Below are positions 19,796 to 31,700 of a stretch of 64,000 bases of DNA, piece after piece. The position numbers were made by a program, and so were the translations under genes. How positions within the stretch are numbered: the first letter of the stretch is position 1; every line of letters begins with the position of its first letter. Location: contig NC_085138.1 in NCBI RefSeq assembly GCF_035046485.1, positions 45,729,464-45,793,463 of the forward strand. The letters run 5' to 3'. The stretch is from Aedes albopictus (taxonomy: Eukaryota > Arthropoda > Insecta > Diptera > Culicidae). The notes under the pieces are model-generated. The model searched no databases and was not told the origin of the DNA. It saw only the letters and a program-made list of their open reading frames with translations.

Positions 19796-20088
19796 ACGGA
19801 TCTCAAGATTTTTTCCAGAAACTCCTCCAGGGATTCCTCCAGGAAGCCCTTCAGAGATTCTTTCAGAATTTCTTCGGGTATTCTTCCTGGATTTTTATTC
19901 AGGGATTTCTCCGGATATTGCTGGACAGATTTCCCCAGGAATCCAAACGATCCATCTCCTTTGCAATGCACAGAAACAAACTCCGACGCATACGGAAACG
20001 CCTTTCGACCTATATATCCGTAAAAAAACAGAATTTTCTGCACAATATCATCGTACATCTGTATAGCTTCCTCTTCCGTAAATTGCAT
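19786..20088 (-). CDS. Hypothetical 100-residue ORF with a satellite-derived C-terminus
   Basis: ATG at 20088 reading leftwards; a good context (ATCAATGC) precedes it. The first half, MQFTEEEAIQMYDDIVQKIL and on to about residue 50, has ordinary protein composition and does not come from any repeat I can see. The second half, with PEEILKESLKGFLEESLEEF, is encoded by the short satellite block at 19803-19943. A plausible splice acceptor (ATTTTGATTCCAG) lies on this strand at about 20152, and a donor (GACGACAG|GTATGT) at 20782, so this may be the first coding exon of a minus-strand gene. Function unknown. The satellite portion could equally mean that the real gene is truncated here. Confidence 0.35.
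   Translation of the reverse strand: MQFTEEEAIQMYDDIVQKILFFYGYIGRKAFPYASEFVSVHCKGDGSFGFLGKSVQQYPEKSLNKNPGRIPEEILKESLKGFLEESLEEFLEKILRSVNR
19803..19943. repeat. Short satellite-like block related to the 23-bp repeat
   Basis: About six degenerate units of the GGGATTCCTCCAGGAA / CTTCAGAGATTCTTTCAG kind, similar in words and period to the satellite at 7973-9075. It forms the 3' half of the ORF at 19786-20088. Confidence 0.55.
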
Positions 20089-20151
20089 TGATTTCGAATT
20101 TGTCCGAGCATGTGCCAGTAGTACCTATCCTATAATTGTATGACGTTGTCA

Positions 20152-20782
20152 CTGGAATCAAAATATTCGAACGCGCGGTTCGAAAAGGGGTGGGTATTAG
20201 AAATTAAACCGGTTTGCATACCTGTTACAGGTAGTACTCACTGAGTTACTACGCACTGGTGGGGATAGTCTTAGAATGCGTAATACCAGAAACATGATTT
20301 AACGACTATTTGGTAATGATCGCGACAATTCACAGCACTGGTCGGATTTCACAACTAACATGCACATACCTTACAGGAAGACGGAAGACTTAATATTTGT
20401 CATTTATTTGTGTTCTATCAGTTTTCTCAATTGTGTTTTGCAAAACTTTTTTTTTTAGTAATCGATCACACTCTTGCCGCTACTATAAAATTAATCATCA
20501 TCTCTTTTGACTTTTTTTTGGACTAAAACATGCTTTTTAGGGTTGTATCTGTGCGATCGTAATCTGAAGTCAATCGTGTTATAATCTCTTTTTCCCTCGA
20601 TTTCTAAAATGTCACGTTAAAACAAATCGAAACATATAGGTATGTACCAATAAAAAAAAAAAACAAACTTTCCTAACGGAAAAACTATGGTGCATGCATT
20701 TGTAGCAATGCGCCTTAAAGGAAACGGCTAGATAGAGACTGAATCAGCAAATGAATATATGATGATAAAAACTTGACATACC
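20152..20782 (-). other. Possible intron of a minus-strand gene; otherwise no feature
   Basis: Bounded on the minus strand by a GTATGT donor at 20782-20777 and a TTCCAG acceptor at about 20157-20152. Poly(T/A) runs but no supported ORF or element inside. Confidence 0.3.
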
Positions 20783-20921
20783 TGTCGTCTGACTGGACTC
20801 AGACAGAGCGGAGATCAACGAACTCTACGATAGGAAGATTTGACCGTCGCTGGCCACGGTGGCCGTGGTGGTCCCCGTGGCCGTCGTTAGGGTCAGTGTT
20901 TGGTGCTGCTGCTGCTGTTGT
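20783..20921 (-). other. Possible 5' exon (UTR or coding) of a minus-strand gene, cut by the gap
   Basis: GC-rich sequence with a CAG repeat (Gln run QQQQQHQT in one minus frame) that ends at the donor CAG|GTATGTC. All three minus frames hit stops before or near the donor except over short spans, so it is probably untranslated. Its upstream part is lost in the N run. Confidence 0.35.
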
Positions 20922-21421
20922 NNNNNNNNNNNNNNNNNNNNNNNNNNNNNNNNNNNNNNNNNNNNNNNNNNNNNNNNNNNNNNNNNNNNNNNNNNNNNNN
21001 NNNNNNNNNNNNNNNNNNNNNNNNNNNNNNNNNNNNNNNNNNNNNNNNNNNNNNNNNNNNNNNNNNNNNNNNNNNNNNNNNNNNNNNNNNNNNNNNNNNN
21101 NNNNNNNNNNNNNNNNNNNNNNNNNNNNNNNNNNNNNNNNNNNNNNNNNNNNNNNNNNNNNNNNNNNNNNNNNNNNNNNNNNNNNNNNNNNNNNNNNNNN
21201 NNNNNNNNNNNNNNNNNNNNNNNNNNNNNNNNNNNNNNNNNNNNNNNNNNNNNNNNNNNNNNNNNNNNNNNNNNNNNNNNNNNNNNNNNNNNNNNNNNNN
21301 NNNNNNNNNNNNNNNNNNNNNNNNNNNNNNNNNNNNNNNNNNNNNNNNNNNNNNNNNNNNNNNNNNNNNNNNNNNNNNNNNNNNNNNNNNNNNNNNNNNN
21401 NNNNNNNNNNNNNNNNNNNNN
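20922..21421. other. Assembly gap, 500 N
   Basis: Exactly 500 undetermined bases, a conventional placeholder size. Frames reported across it are meaningless. True length unknown. It falls where promoters of the two putative divergent genes would lie. Confidence 0.99.
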
Positions 21422-22051
21422 CTCCACACCTCCGCCCCCTTATTGGGGACTATAAATGACATGGCGGAATTTGGGGGAGCTCTCTGATAGTTTTGGTCCG
21501 GAGAAGTGATGAACGCGACGGTCCGGTTTTGTCCGCAATATTATAAACCGGTTGAGTTCCTCGTGTTAGTGATTAAAACTTAAACTAAAAATAATCCTAA
21601 CAAATGTTAAAAACCTCTACAGCTAAAACGTCACAAACAGTATAAAACATTTAAGTTTTAATAGTACGGATCTTTGTGTGCCATCACCACAACGGTTGGT
21701 TAATTAGACACCTTTCAATATAAAGTTAATACCAACTGAGTTAGGCTACCAAAGATCACCAAACGTACGAAAAGTTCGAGCGAGTGTGGTGATTTTGAAC
21801 TGCAGTGTGTGAAACGGTCGGAAGTGGTAAGAAGAAAGGGAATCCTCGCGTTAGGACTACCTCGTGACGTTCCGTAAAGTCTGTACCTTACCAATGAACA
21901 ATGGTGTCAGCTCGCTCGAACCCCGACCCAGTGAAAGTGCACGAATTGGTACCACTCTCCGGACCCTGTGGAACAATGGCCGTAAGCTAACCAGGCCTAA
22001 CCGTCAAGCTACCCCCCCTCCCTCTTCTTTTATGAGGATGAGTTTGTGAAG
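21422..22051 (+). promoter_or_regulatory. Probable promoter and 5' UTR of the gene starting at 22052
   Basis: Contains TATAAATG near 21450 and, further on, CAGTGTGTGAAACGG near 21801, which resembles arthropod initiator and 5' UTR sequence. From about 21780 the composition is balanced and free of the repeat words that dominate the rest of the window. Which element is the true start site cannot be told. Confidence 0.35.
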
Positions 22052-22166
22052 ATGGCTGAAGCAGTGAAGAAGAAGCCGAATAACCGTAAGATCACCCGAC
22101 ACATCCGGAATTCCAGCATCAACAGCCTACCGGATCATCAGCAGCAGCAACGGCCGCAACGTACCG
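22052..22166 (+). CDS. Putative first coding exon of an unknown gene
   Basis: ATG in a good context (GAAGATGG) opens 38 codons that start MAEAVKKKPNNRKITRHIRN and continue to a short Gln run, QQQQRPQRT. The exon ends at ACCG|GTGAGC, a consensus-like donor, phase 1. Read through, the frame would stop at 22193-22195 inside the element terminus, so splicing is needed for a longer product. The basic, Gln-containing N-terminus is seen in many regulatory proteins, but I cannot name the family. Downstream exons are not in the window unless they lie beyond the 39-kb element; none was recognised. Confidence 0.4.
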
Positions 22167-22194
22167 GTGAGCTCGTCCCAAAACATCGCCGTTA

Positions 22195-22749
22195 GATGCG
22201 CGAGCAAGTGCGCGAGCAACCCGTGCCGCTGAATAGCCCGAGCAATCATGATATTTACAGCGGAACATTGTCTATCACAAGCATCGTACCGCTGCATCGC
22301 GCGAGCAAAATGCACCTGCAAAATTGCTACTCAGAAATATGCACTTTAAAAAACTATTACTCAGGTTTCGTCTAATGGTTGACCAGGACCTGTTGTGACA
22401 TATGTTATGCACTTTTACATATCGGTTGACGCAATGATGACGAAAGCTCATCTGCTTTATAATAATACTATTATTACGCTCCATCAAAATTCCTCGACAC
22501 ATATCACAAGTAGCAAGAAGTAATCCCTTCAGGACGCGCGCCGTTGTAAATAGTACAACACTACAAAAAACCTCGCTCGTCGTATACAGCGCAAGCGTGG
22601 TGCAGTTTCAGCTGCTTGATGGCGCGCGTCCTGAAAGATTAACTGCCGCATTTGTAAGCGGGCAACCGTACCGTCACAAGGTCTGAGGCGCTCACATGCT
22701 AGCACCATAAGGCCATGTTGAGCAGAGACCATAGACGATGTATTGGGAT
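22195..22749. repeat. Left terminal module of the giant inverted repeat
   Basis: 555 bp, nearly identical in reverse complement to 60808-61360. It carries four copies of the subterminal motif GCGCGAGCAA: 22198-22207, 22210-22219, 22236-22245 (GCCCGAGCAA) and 22299-22308. Apparent ORFs here (for example 22529-22780 minus) recur in the right module because the sequence is inverted, not because they are genes. Confidence 0.85.
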
Positions 22750-25700
22750 GTATCGCCAAACTTTCCAGAATGGTCAACATATTTTCGAATATATAGCAAT
22801 TTCTTTGAAGAAACTCTCAAGGAAGCTATTTGGAAAATTTTTGTTCGGGTGACAAAAAAGTAATATCGCCAAACTTTCCAGAATGGTCAATTAGACTTAT
22901 GAGAAGATGACTGCATACTCGGTTTAGCCCGCTAGGCCGAGAACATATCGAAAAAATCATATTTTCGCATATATAGCAATTTTTTTGAAGAAACTCTCAT
23001 GGAAGCTATTTGGAAAAAAAAAAATTGTTTGGGTGACAAAAAAGTAATATCGCCAAACTTTCCAGAATGGTCAATTAGACTTATGAGAAGATGACTGCAT
23101 ACTCGGTTTAGCCCGCTAGGCCGAGAACATATCGAAAAAATCATATTTTCGCATATATGGCAATTTCTTTGAGGGAACTCCCAAGGAAGCTATTTGGAAA
23201 ATTTTTGTTCGGGTGACAAAAAAGTAATATCGCCAAACTTTCCAGAATGGTCAATTAGACTTATGAGAAGATGACTGCATACTCGGTTTAACCCGCTAGG
23301 CCGAGAACATATCGAAAAAATCATATTTTCGCATATATAGCATTTTTTTTGAAGAAACTCTCATGGAAGCTATTTGAAAAAAAAATTGTTCGGGTGACAA
23401 AAAAGTAATATCGCCAAATTTTCCAGAATGGTCAATTAGACTTATGAGAAGATGACTGCATACTCGGTTTAGCCCGCTAGGCCGAGAACATATCGAAAAA
23501 AATCATATTTTCGCATATATAGCAATTTCTTTGAAGAAACTCTCAAGGAAGCTATTTGGAAAATTTTTGTTCGGGTGACAAAAAAGTAATATCGCCAAAC
23601 TTTCCAGAATGATCAATTAGACTTATGAGAAGATGACTGCATACTCGGTTTAGCCCGCTAGGCCGAGAACATATCGAAAAAAATCATATTTTCGCATATA
23701 TAGCAATTTCTTTGAAGAAACTCTCAAGGAAGCTATTTGGAAAATTTTTGTTCGGGTGACAAAAAAGTAATATCGCCAAACTTTCCAGAATGGTCAATTA
23801 GACTTATGAGAAGATGACTGCATACTCGGTTTAGCCCGCTAGGCCGAGAACATATCGAAAAAATCATATTTTCGCATATATAGCATTTTTTTTTGAAGAT
23901 ACTCTCATGGAAGCTAATTGAAAAAAAAAATTGTTCGGGTGACAAAAAAGTAATATCGCCAAACTTTCCAGAATCGTCAATTAGACTTATGAGAAGATGA
24001 CTGCATACTCGGTTTAGCCCGCTAGGCCGAGAACATATCGAAAAAATCATATTTTCGCATATATAGCATTTTTTTTTTGAAGATACTCTCATGGAAGCTA
24101 ATTGAAAAAAAAAATTGTTCGGGTGACAAAAAAGTAATATCGCCAAATTTTCCAGAATGGTCAATTAGACTTATGAGAAGATGACTGCATACTCGGTTTA
24201 GCCCGCTAGGCCGAGAACATATCGAAAAAATCATATTTTCGCATATATGGCAATTTCTTTGAGGAAACTCCCAAGGAAGCTATTGAAAAAAAAAAAATGT
24301 TTGGGTGACAAAAAAGTAATATCGCCAAACTTTCCAGAATGGTCAATTAGACTTATGAGAAGATGACTGCATACTCGGTTTAGCCCGCTAGGCCGAGAAC
24401 ATATCGAAAAAATCATATTTTCGCATATATAGCATTTTTTTTTTTGAAGATACTCTCATGGAAGCTAATTGAAAAAAAAAATTGTTCGGGTGACAAAAAA
24501 GTAATATCGCCAAACTTTCCAGAATCGTCAATTAGACTTATGAGAAGATGACTGCATACTCGGTTTAGCCCGCTAGGCCGAGAACATATCGAAAAAATCA
24601 TATTTTCGCATATATAGCATTTTTTTTTTGAAGATACTCTCATGGAAGCTAATTGAAAAAAAAATTGTTCGGGTGACAAAAAAGTAATATCGCCAAATTT
24701 TCCAGAATGGTCAATTAGACTTATGAGAAGATGACTGCATACTCGGTTTAGCCCGCTAGGCCGAGAACATATCGAAAAAATCATATTTTCGCATATATAG
24801 CAATTTCTTTGAAGAAACTCTCAAGGAAGCTATTTGGAAAATTTTTGTTCGGGTGACAAAAAAGTAATATCGCCAAACTTTCCAGAATGGTCAATTAGAC
24901 TTATGAGAAGATGACTGCATACTCGGTTTAGCCCGCTAGGCCGAGAACATATCGAAAAAATCATATTTTCGCATATATAGCAATTTCTTTGAAGAAACTC
25001 TCAAGGAAGCTATTTGGAAAATTTTTGTTCGGGTGACAAAAAAGTAATATCGCCAAACTTTCCAGAATGGTCAATTAGACTTATGAGAAGATGACTGCAT
25101 ACTCGGTTTAGCCCGCTAGGCCGAGAACATATCGAAAAAATCATATTTTCGCATATATAGCATTTTTTTTTTTTGAAGATACTCTCATGGAAGCTAATTG
25201 AAAAAAAAAATTGTTCGGGTGACAAAAAAGTAATATCGCCAAACTTTCCAGAATCGTCAATTAGACTTATGAGAAGATGACTGCATACTCGGTTTAGCCC
25301 GCTAGGCCGAGAACATATCGAAAAAATCATATTTTCGCATATATAGCATTTTTTTTTTTTGAAAAAACTCTCAAGGAAGCTATTTGGAAAATTTTTGTTC
25401 AGGTGACAAAAAAGTAATATCGCCAAACTTTCCAGAATGGTCAATTAGACTTATGAGAAGATGACTGCATACTCGGTTTAGGCCGCTAGGCCGAGAACAT
25501 ATCGAAAAAATCATATTTTCGCATATATAGCATTTTTTTTTTTTGAAAAAACTCTCAAGGAAGCTATTTGGAAAATTTTTGTTCAGGTGACAAAAAAGTA
25601 ATATCGCCAAACTTTCCAGAATGGTCAATTAGACTTATGAGAAGATGACTGCATACTCGGTTTAGGCCGCTAGGCCGAGAACATATCGAAAAAATCATAT

Positions 25701-28700
25701 TTTCGCATATATAGCATTGTTGGATCTCGCATCGTACTTGGCGTCGTCGTTGGCTGTTACACACGCTAGCAGCGCTATACGCAGAGCAGCAGAAACAGCC
25801 CATCACAGAACAGATGTGTATCTTCGAACAAATTTGAAGTTTCAAGGTGGAAGTAGTGAAATTGTCACTTGGAGAACTAGATTGGAATGGATTTTCATGG
25901 GAAAATAAAAAAATCATCAAAGCGTGCTACGTCGTCTCCCTATGTTCCCTGTAGGAAAAAGCTTGACTTCCACCACCAGGTTCGCTAGTGTTGAGCTATC
26001 AAACGAGCAATGCTTTTCGTTACGAAGATTCGCCCCCGTGAGCCCATTCAACTATTGTGAATTGTATCTCTTTCATAGTAAATGCCTAGAGCCACGGTAG
26101 GCATGGTAAAGCGTGCTACCGTGCGCTCTGTTGTTTTGTATCTGTCCGTACTGCTTCCCCTATAAAAGGGAAGCCCTAAATGTATGTAATTTAGTGTGCT
26201 ATATCATATCACCACCGTGTGGAGCACTGCCACACGGTGGTGCGAATAAATCGTCGTTTAATTTGAATCTGCGTACTTCTTCCTCGTCGTATGGAGTCTC
26301 GTCGGTTAATAAAAGTACACAGCGTAGGGCCGTAAAGACATCCTGGCCGAAACAAGCATTTTTTTTTGAAAAAACTCTCAAGGAAGCTATTTGGAAAATT
26401 TTTGTTCGGGTGACAAAAAAGTAATATCGCCAAACTTTCCAGAATGGTCAATTAGACTTATGAGAAGATGACTGCATACTCGGTTTAGGCCGCTAGGCCG
26501 AGAACATATCGAAAAAATCATATTTTCGCATATATAGCAATTTCTTTGAAGAAACTCTCAAGGAAGCTATAGGAAAAAAAAATGTTCGGGTGACAAAAAA
26601 ATAATATCGCCAAACTTTCCAGAATGGTCAATTAGACTTATGAGAAGATGACTGCATACTCGGTTTAGCCCGCTAGGCCGAGAACATATCGAAAAAATCA
26701 TATTTTCGCATATATGGCAATTTCTTTGAGGAAACTCTCAAGGAAGCTATTTGGAAAATTTTTGTTCGGGTGACAAAAAAGTAATATCGCCAAACTTTCC
26801 AGAATGGTCAATTAGACTTATGAGAAGGTGACTGCATACTCGGTTTAACCCGCTAGGCCGAGAACATATCGAAAAAATCACATTTTCGCATATATAGCAA
26901 TTTCTTTGAAGAAACTCTCAAGGAAGCTATTTGGAAAATTTTTGTTCGGGTGACAAAAAAGTAATATCGCCAAACTTTCCAGAATGGTATATAAGACTTA
27001 TGAAAAGATGACTGCATACTCGGCTTAGGCCGCTAGGCCGAGAACATATCGAAAAAATCATATTTTCGCATATATAGCAATTTTTTTGAAGAAACTCTCA
27101 TGGAAGCTATTTGGAAAAAAAAAAAATTGTTCGGGTGACAAAAAAGTAATATCGCCAAACTTTCCCGAATGGTCAATTAGACTTATGAGAAGATGACTGC
27201 ATACTCGGTTTAGCCCGCTAGGCCGAGAACATATCGAAAAAATCATACTTTCGCATATATGGCATTTTTTTTGAAGAAACTCTCAAGGAAGCTATAGGAA
27301 AAAAAAAAATGTTCGGGTGACAAAAAAGTAATATCGCCAAACTTTCCAGAATCGTCAATTAGACTTATGAGAAGATGACTGCATACTCGGTTTAGGCCGC
27401 TAGGCCGAGAACATATCGAAAAAATCATACTTTTGCATATATGGCAATTTCTTTGAAGAAACTCTCAAGGAAGCTGTTTGGAAAATTTTTGTTCGGGTGA
27501 CAAAAAAGTAATATCGCCAAATTTTCCAGAATGGTCAATTAGACTTATGAGAAGATGACTGCATACTCGGTTTAGCCCGCTAGGCCGAGAACATATCGAA
27601 AAAATCATATTTTCGCATATATAGCATTTTTTTTTTAAACTCTCAAGGAAGCTATTTGGAAAATTTTTGTTCGGGTGACAAAAAAGTAATATCGCCAAAC
27701 TTTCCAGAATGGTAAATAAGACTTATGAGAATATGACTGCATACTCGGCTTAGGCCGCTAGGCCGAGAACATATCGAAAAAATCATATTTTCGCATATAT
27801 AGCAATTTTTTTTTAAAACTCTCAAGGAAGCTATTTGGAAAATTTTTGTTCGGGTGACAAAAAAGTAATATCGCCAAACTTTCCAGAATGGTAAATAAGA
27901 CTTATGAGAATATGACTGCATACTCGGTTTAGCCCGCTAGGCCGAGAACATATCGAAAAAATCATATTTTCGCATATATAGCATTTTTTTTTTAAACTCT
28001 CAAGGAAGCTATTTGGAAAATTTTTGTTCGGGTGACAAAAAAGTAATATCGCCAAACTTTCCAGAATGGTCAATTAGACTTATGAGAAGATGACTGCATA
28101 CTCGGTTTAGCCCGCTAGGCCGAGAACATATCGAAAAAATCATATTTGCGCATATATAGCATTTTTTTTTTAAAACTCTCAAGGAAGCTATTTGGAAAAT
28201 TTTTGTTCGGGTGACAAAAAAGTAATATCGCCAAACTTTCCAGAATGGTCAATTAGACTTATGAGAAGATGACTGCATACTCGGTTTAGCCCGCTAGGCC
28301 GAGAACATATCGAAAAAATCATATTTTCGCATATATAGCATTTTTTTTTTGAAAAAAACTCTCAAGGAAGCTATTTGGAAAATTTTTGTTCGGGTGACAA
28401 AAAAGTAATATCGCCAAACTTTCCAGAATGGTCAATTAGACTTATGAGAAGATGACTGCATACTCGGTTTAGCCCGCTAGGCCGAGAACATATCGAAAAA
28501 ATCATATTTTCGCATATATAGCATTTTTTTTTAAAACTCTCAAGGAAGCTATTTGGAAAATTTTTGTTCGGGTGACAAAAAAGTAATATCGCCAAACTTT
28601 CCAGAATGGTCAATTAGACTTATGAGAAGATGACTGCATACTCGGTTTAGTCCGCTAGGCCGAGAACATATCGAAAAAATCATATTTTCGCATATATAGC

Positions 28701-31700
28701 ATTTTTTTTTTTTTTGAAAAAAACTCTCAAGGAAGCTATTTGGAAAATTTTTGTTCGGGTGACAAAAAAGTAATATCGCCAAACTTTCCAGAATGGTCAA
28801 TTAGACTTATGAGAAGATGACTGCATACTCGGTTTAGCCCGCTAGGCCGAGAACATATCGAAAAAATCATATTTTCGCATATATAGCATTTTTTTTGAAA
28901 AAACTCTCAAGGAAGCTATTTGGAAAATTTTTGTTCGGGTGACAAAAAAGTAATATCGCCAAACTTTCCAGAATGGTCAATTAGACTTATGAGAAGATGA
29001 CTGCATACTCGGTTTAGCCCGCTAGGCCGAAAACATATCGAAAAAATCATACCTTCGCATATATGGCAATTTCTTTGAGGAAACTCCCAAGGAAGCTATT
29101 TAAAAAAAAATGTTTGGGTGACAAAAATATAATATCGCCAAACTTTCCAGAATGGTCAATTAGACTTATGAGAAGATGACTGCATACTCGGTTTAGCCCG
29201 CTAGGCCGAGAACATATCGAAAAAATCATACTTTCGCATATATAGCAATTTCTTTGAAGAAACTCTCAAGGAAGCTATTGGAAAAAAAAATGTTCGGGTG
29301 ACAAAAATATAATATCGCCAAACTTTCCAGAATGGTCAATTAGACTTATGAGAAGATGACTGCATACTCGGTTTAGCCCGCTAGGCCGAGAACATATCGA
29401 AAAAATCATATTTTCGCATATATGGCAATTTCTTTGAGGAAACTCCCAAGGAAGCTATTTGGAAAATTTTTGTTCGGGTGACAAAAATATAATATCGCCA
29501 AACTTTCCAGAATGGTCAATTAGACTTATGAGAAGATGACAGCATACTCGGTTTAGCCCGCTAGGCCGAGAACATATCGAAAAAATCATACTTTCGCATA
29601 TATGGCAATTTCTTTGAGGAAACTCTCAAGGAAGCTATTTGGAAAATTTTTGTTCGGGTGACAAAAAAGTAATATCGCCAAACTTTCCAGAATGGTCAAT
29701 TAGACTTATGAGAAGATGACTGCATACTCGGTTTAGGCCGCTAGGCCGAGAACATATCGAAAAAATCATATTTTCGCATATATGGCAATTTCTTTGAAGA
29801 AACTCTCAAGGAAGCTATTTGGAAAAAAAAAAATTGTTCGGGTGACAAAAAAGTAATATCGCCAAACTTTCCAAAATGGTCAATTAGACTTATGAGAAGA
29901 TGACTGCATACTCGGTTTAGCCCGCTAGGCCGAGAACATATCGAAAAAATCATATTTTCGCATATATGGCAATTTCTTTGAGGAAACTCCCAAGGAAGCT
30001 ATTTGGAAAATTTTTGTTCGGGTGACAAAAAAGTAATATCGCCAAACTTTCCAGAATGGTAAATAAGACTTATGAGAAGATGACTGCATACTCGGTTTAG
30101 CCCGCTAGGCCGAGAACATATCGAAAAAATCATACTTTCGCATATATAGCAATTTCTTTGAAGAAACTCTCAAGGAAGCTATTGGAAAAAAAAAATGTTC
30201 GGGTGACAAAAATATAATATCGCCAAACTTTCCAGAATGGTCAATTAGACTTATGAGAAGATGACTGCATACTCGGTTTAGCCCGCTAGGCCGAGAACAT
30301 ATCGAAAAAATCATATTTTCGCATATATGGCAATTTCTTTGAGGAAACTCCCAAGGAAGCTATTTGGAAAATTTTTGTTCGGGTGACAAAAAAGTAATAT
30401 CGCCAAACTTTCCAGAATGGTAAATAAGACTTATGAGAAGATAACTGCATACTCGGTTTAGCCCGCTAGGCCGAGAACATATCGAAAAAATCATATTTTC
30501 GCATATATGGCAATTTCTTTGAAGAAACTCTCAAGGAAGCTATTTGGAAAATTTTTGTTCGGGTGACAAAAAAGTAATATCGCCAAACTTTCCAGAATGG
30601 TCAATTAGACTTATGAGAAGATGACTGCATACTCGGTTTAACCCGCTAGGCCGAGAACATATCGAAAAAATCATATTTTCGCATATATAGCAATTTCTTT
30701 GAAGAAACTCTCAAGGAAGCTATTTGGAAAATTTTTGTTCGGGTGACAAAAAAGTAATATCGCCAAACTTTCCAGAATGATCAATTAGACTTATGAGAAG
30801 ATGACTGCATACTCGGTTTAGCCCGCTAGGCCGAGAACATATCGAAAAAATCATATTTTCGCATATATGGCAATTTCTTTGAGGAAACTCCCAAGGAAGC
30901 TATTTGGAAAATTTTTGTTCGGGTGACAAAAAAGTAATATCGCCAAACTTTCCAGAATGATCAATTAGACTAATGAGAAGATGACTGCATACTCGGTTTA
31001 GCCCGCTAGGCCGAGAACATATCGAAAAAATCATATTTTCGCATATATGGCAATTTCTTTGAGGAAACTCTCAAGGAAGCTATAGCAAATATATTTGGAA
31101 AATTTTTGTTCGGGTGACAAAAAAGTAATATCGCCAAACTTTCCAGAATGGTCAATTAGACTTATGAAAAGATGACTGCATACTCGGTTTAACCCGCTAG
31201 GCCGAGAACATATCGAAAAAAATCATATTTTCGCATATATAGCAATTTCTTTGAAGAAACTCTCAAGGAAGCTATTTGGAAAATTTTTGTTCGGGTGACA
31301 AAAAAGTAATATCGCCAAACTTTCCAGAATGATCAATTAGACTTATGAGAAGATGACTGCATACTCGGTTTAGCCCGCTAGGCCGAGAACATATCGAAAA
31401 AATCATATTTTCGCATATATGGCAATTTCTTTGAGGAAACTCCCAAGGAAGCTATTTGGAAAATTTTTGTTCGGGTGACAAAAAAGTAATATCGCCAAAC
31501 TTTCCAGAATGGTCAATTAGACTTATGAGAAGATGACTGCATACTCGGTTTAGCCCGCTAGGCCGAGAACATATCGAAAAAATCATATTTTCGCATATAT
31601 GGCAATTTCTTTGAAGAAACTCTCAAGGAAGCTATTTGGAAAATTTTTGTTCGGGTGACAAAAAAGTAATATCGCCAAACTTTCCAGAATGGTAAATAAG

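Noticed and set aside
20773..21487. Long ORFs of about 190-228 codons across 20922-21421
   Set aside because: They consist of undetermined bases.
22127..22780. ORFs in the left terminal module that recur at 60775-61280
   Set aside because: Recurrence comes from the inverted duplication. Start and stop sites are incidental and no domain is recognisable.
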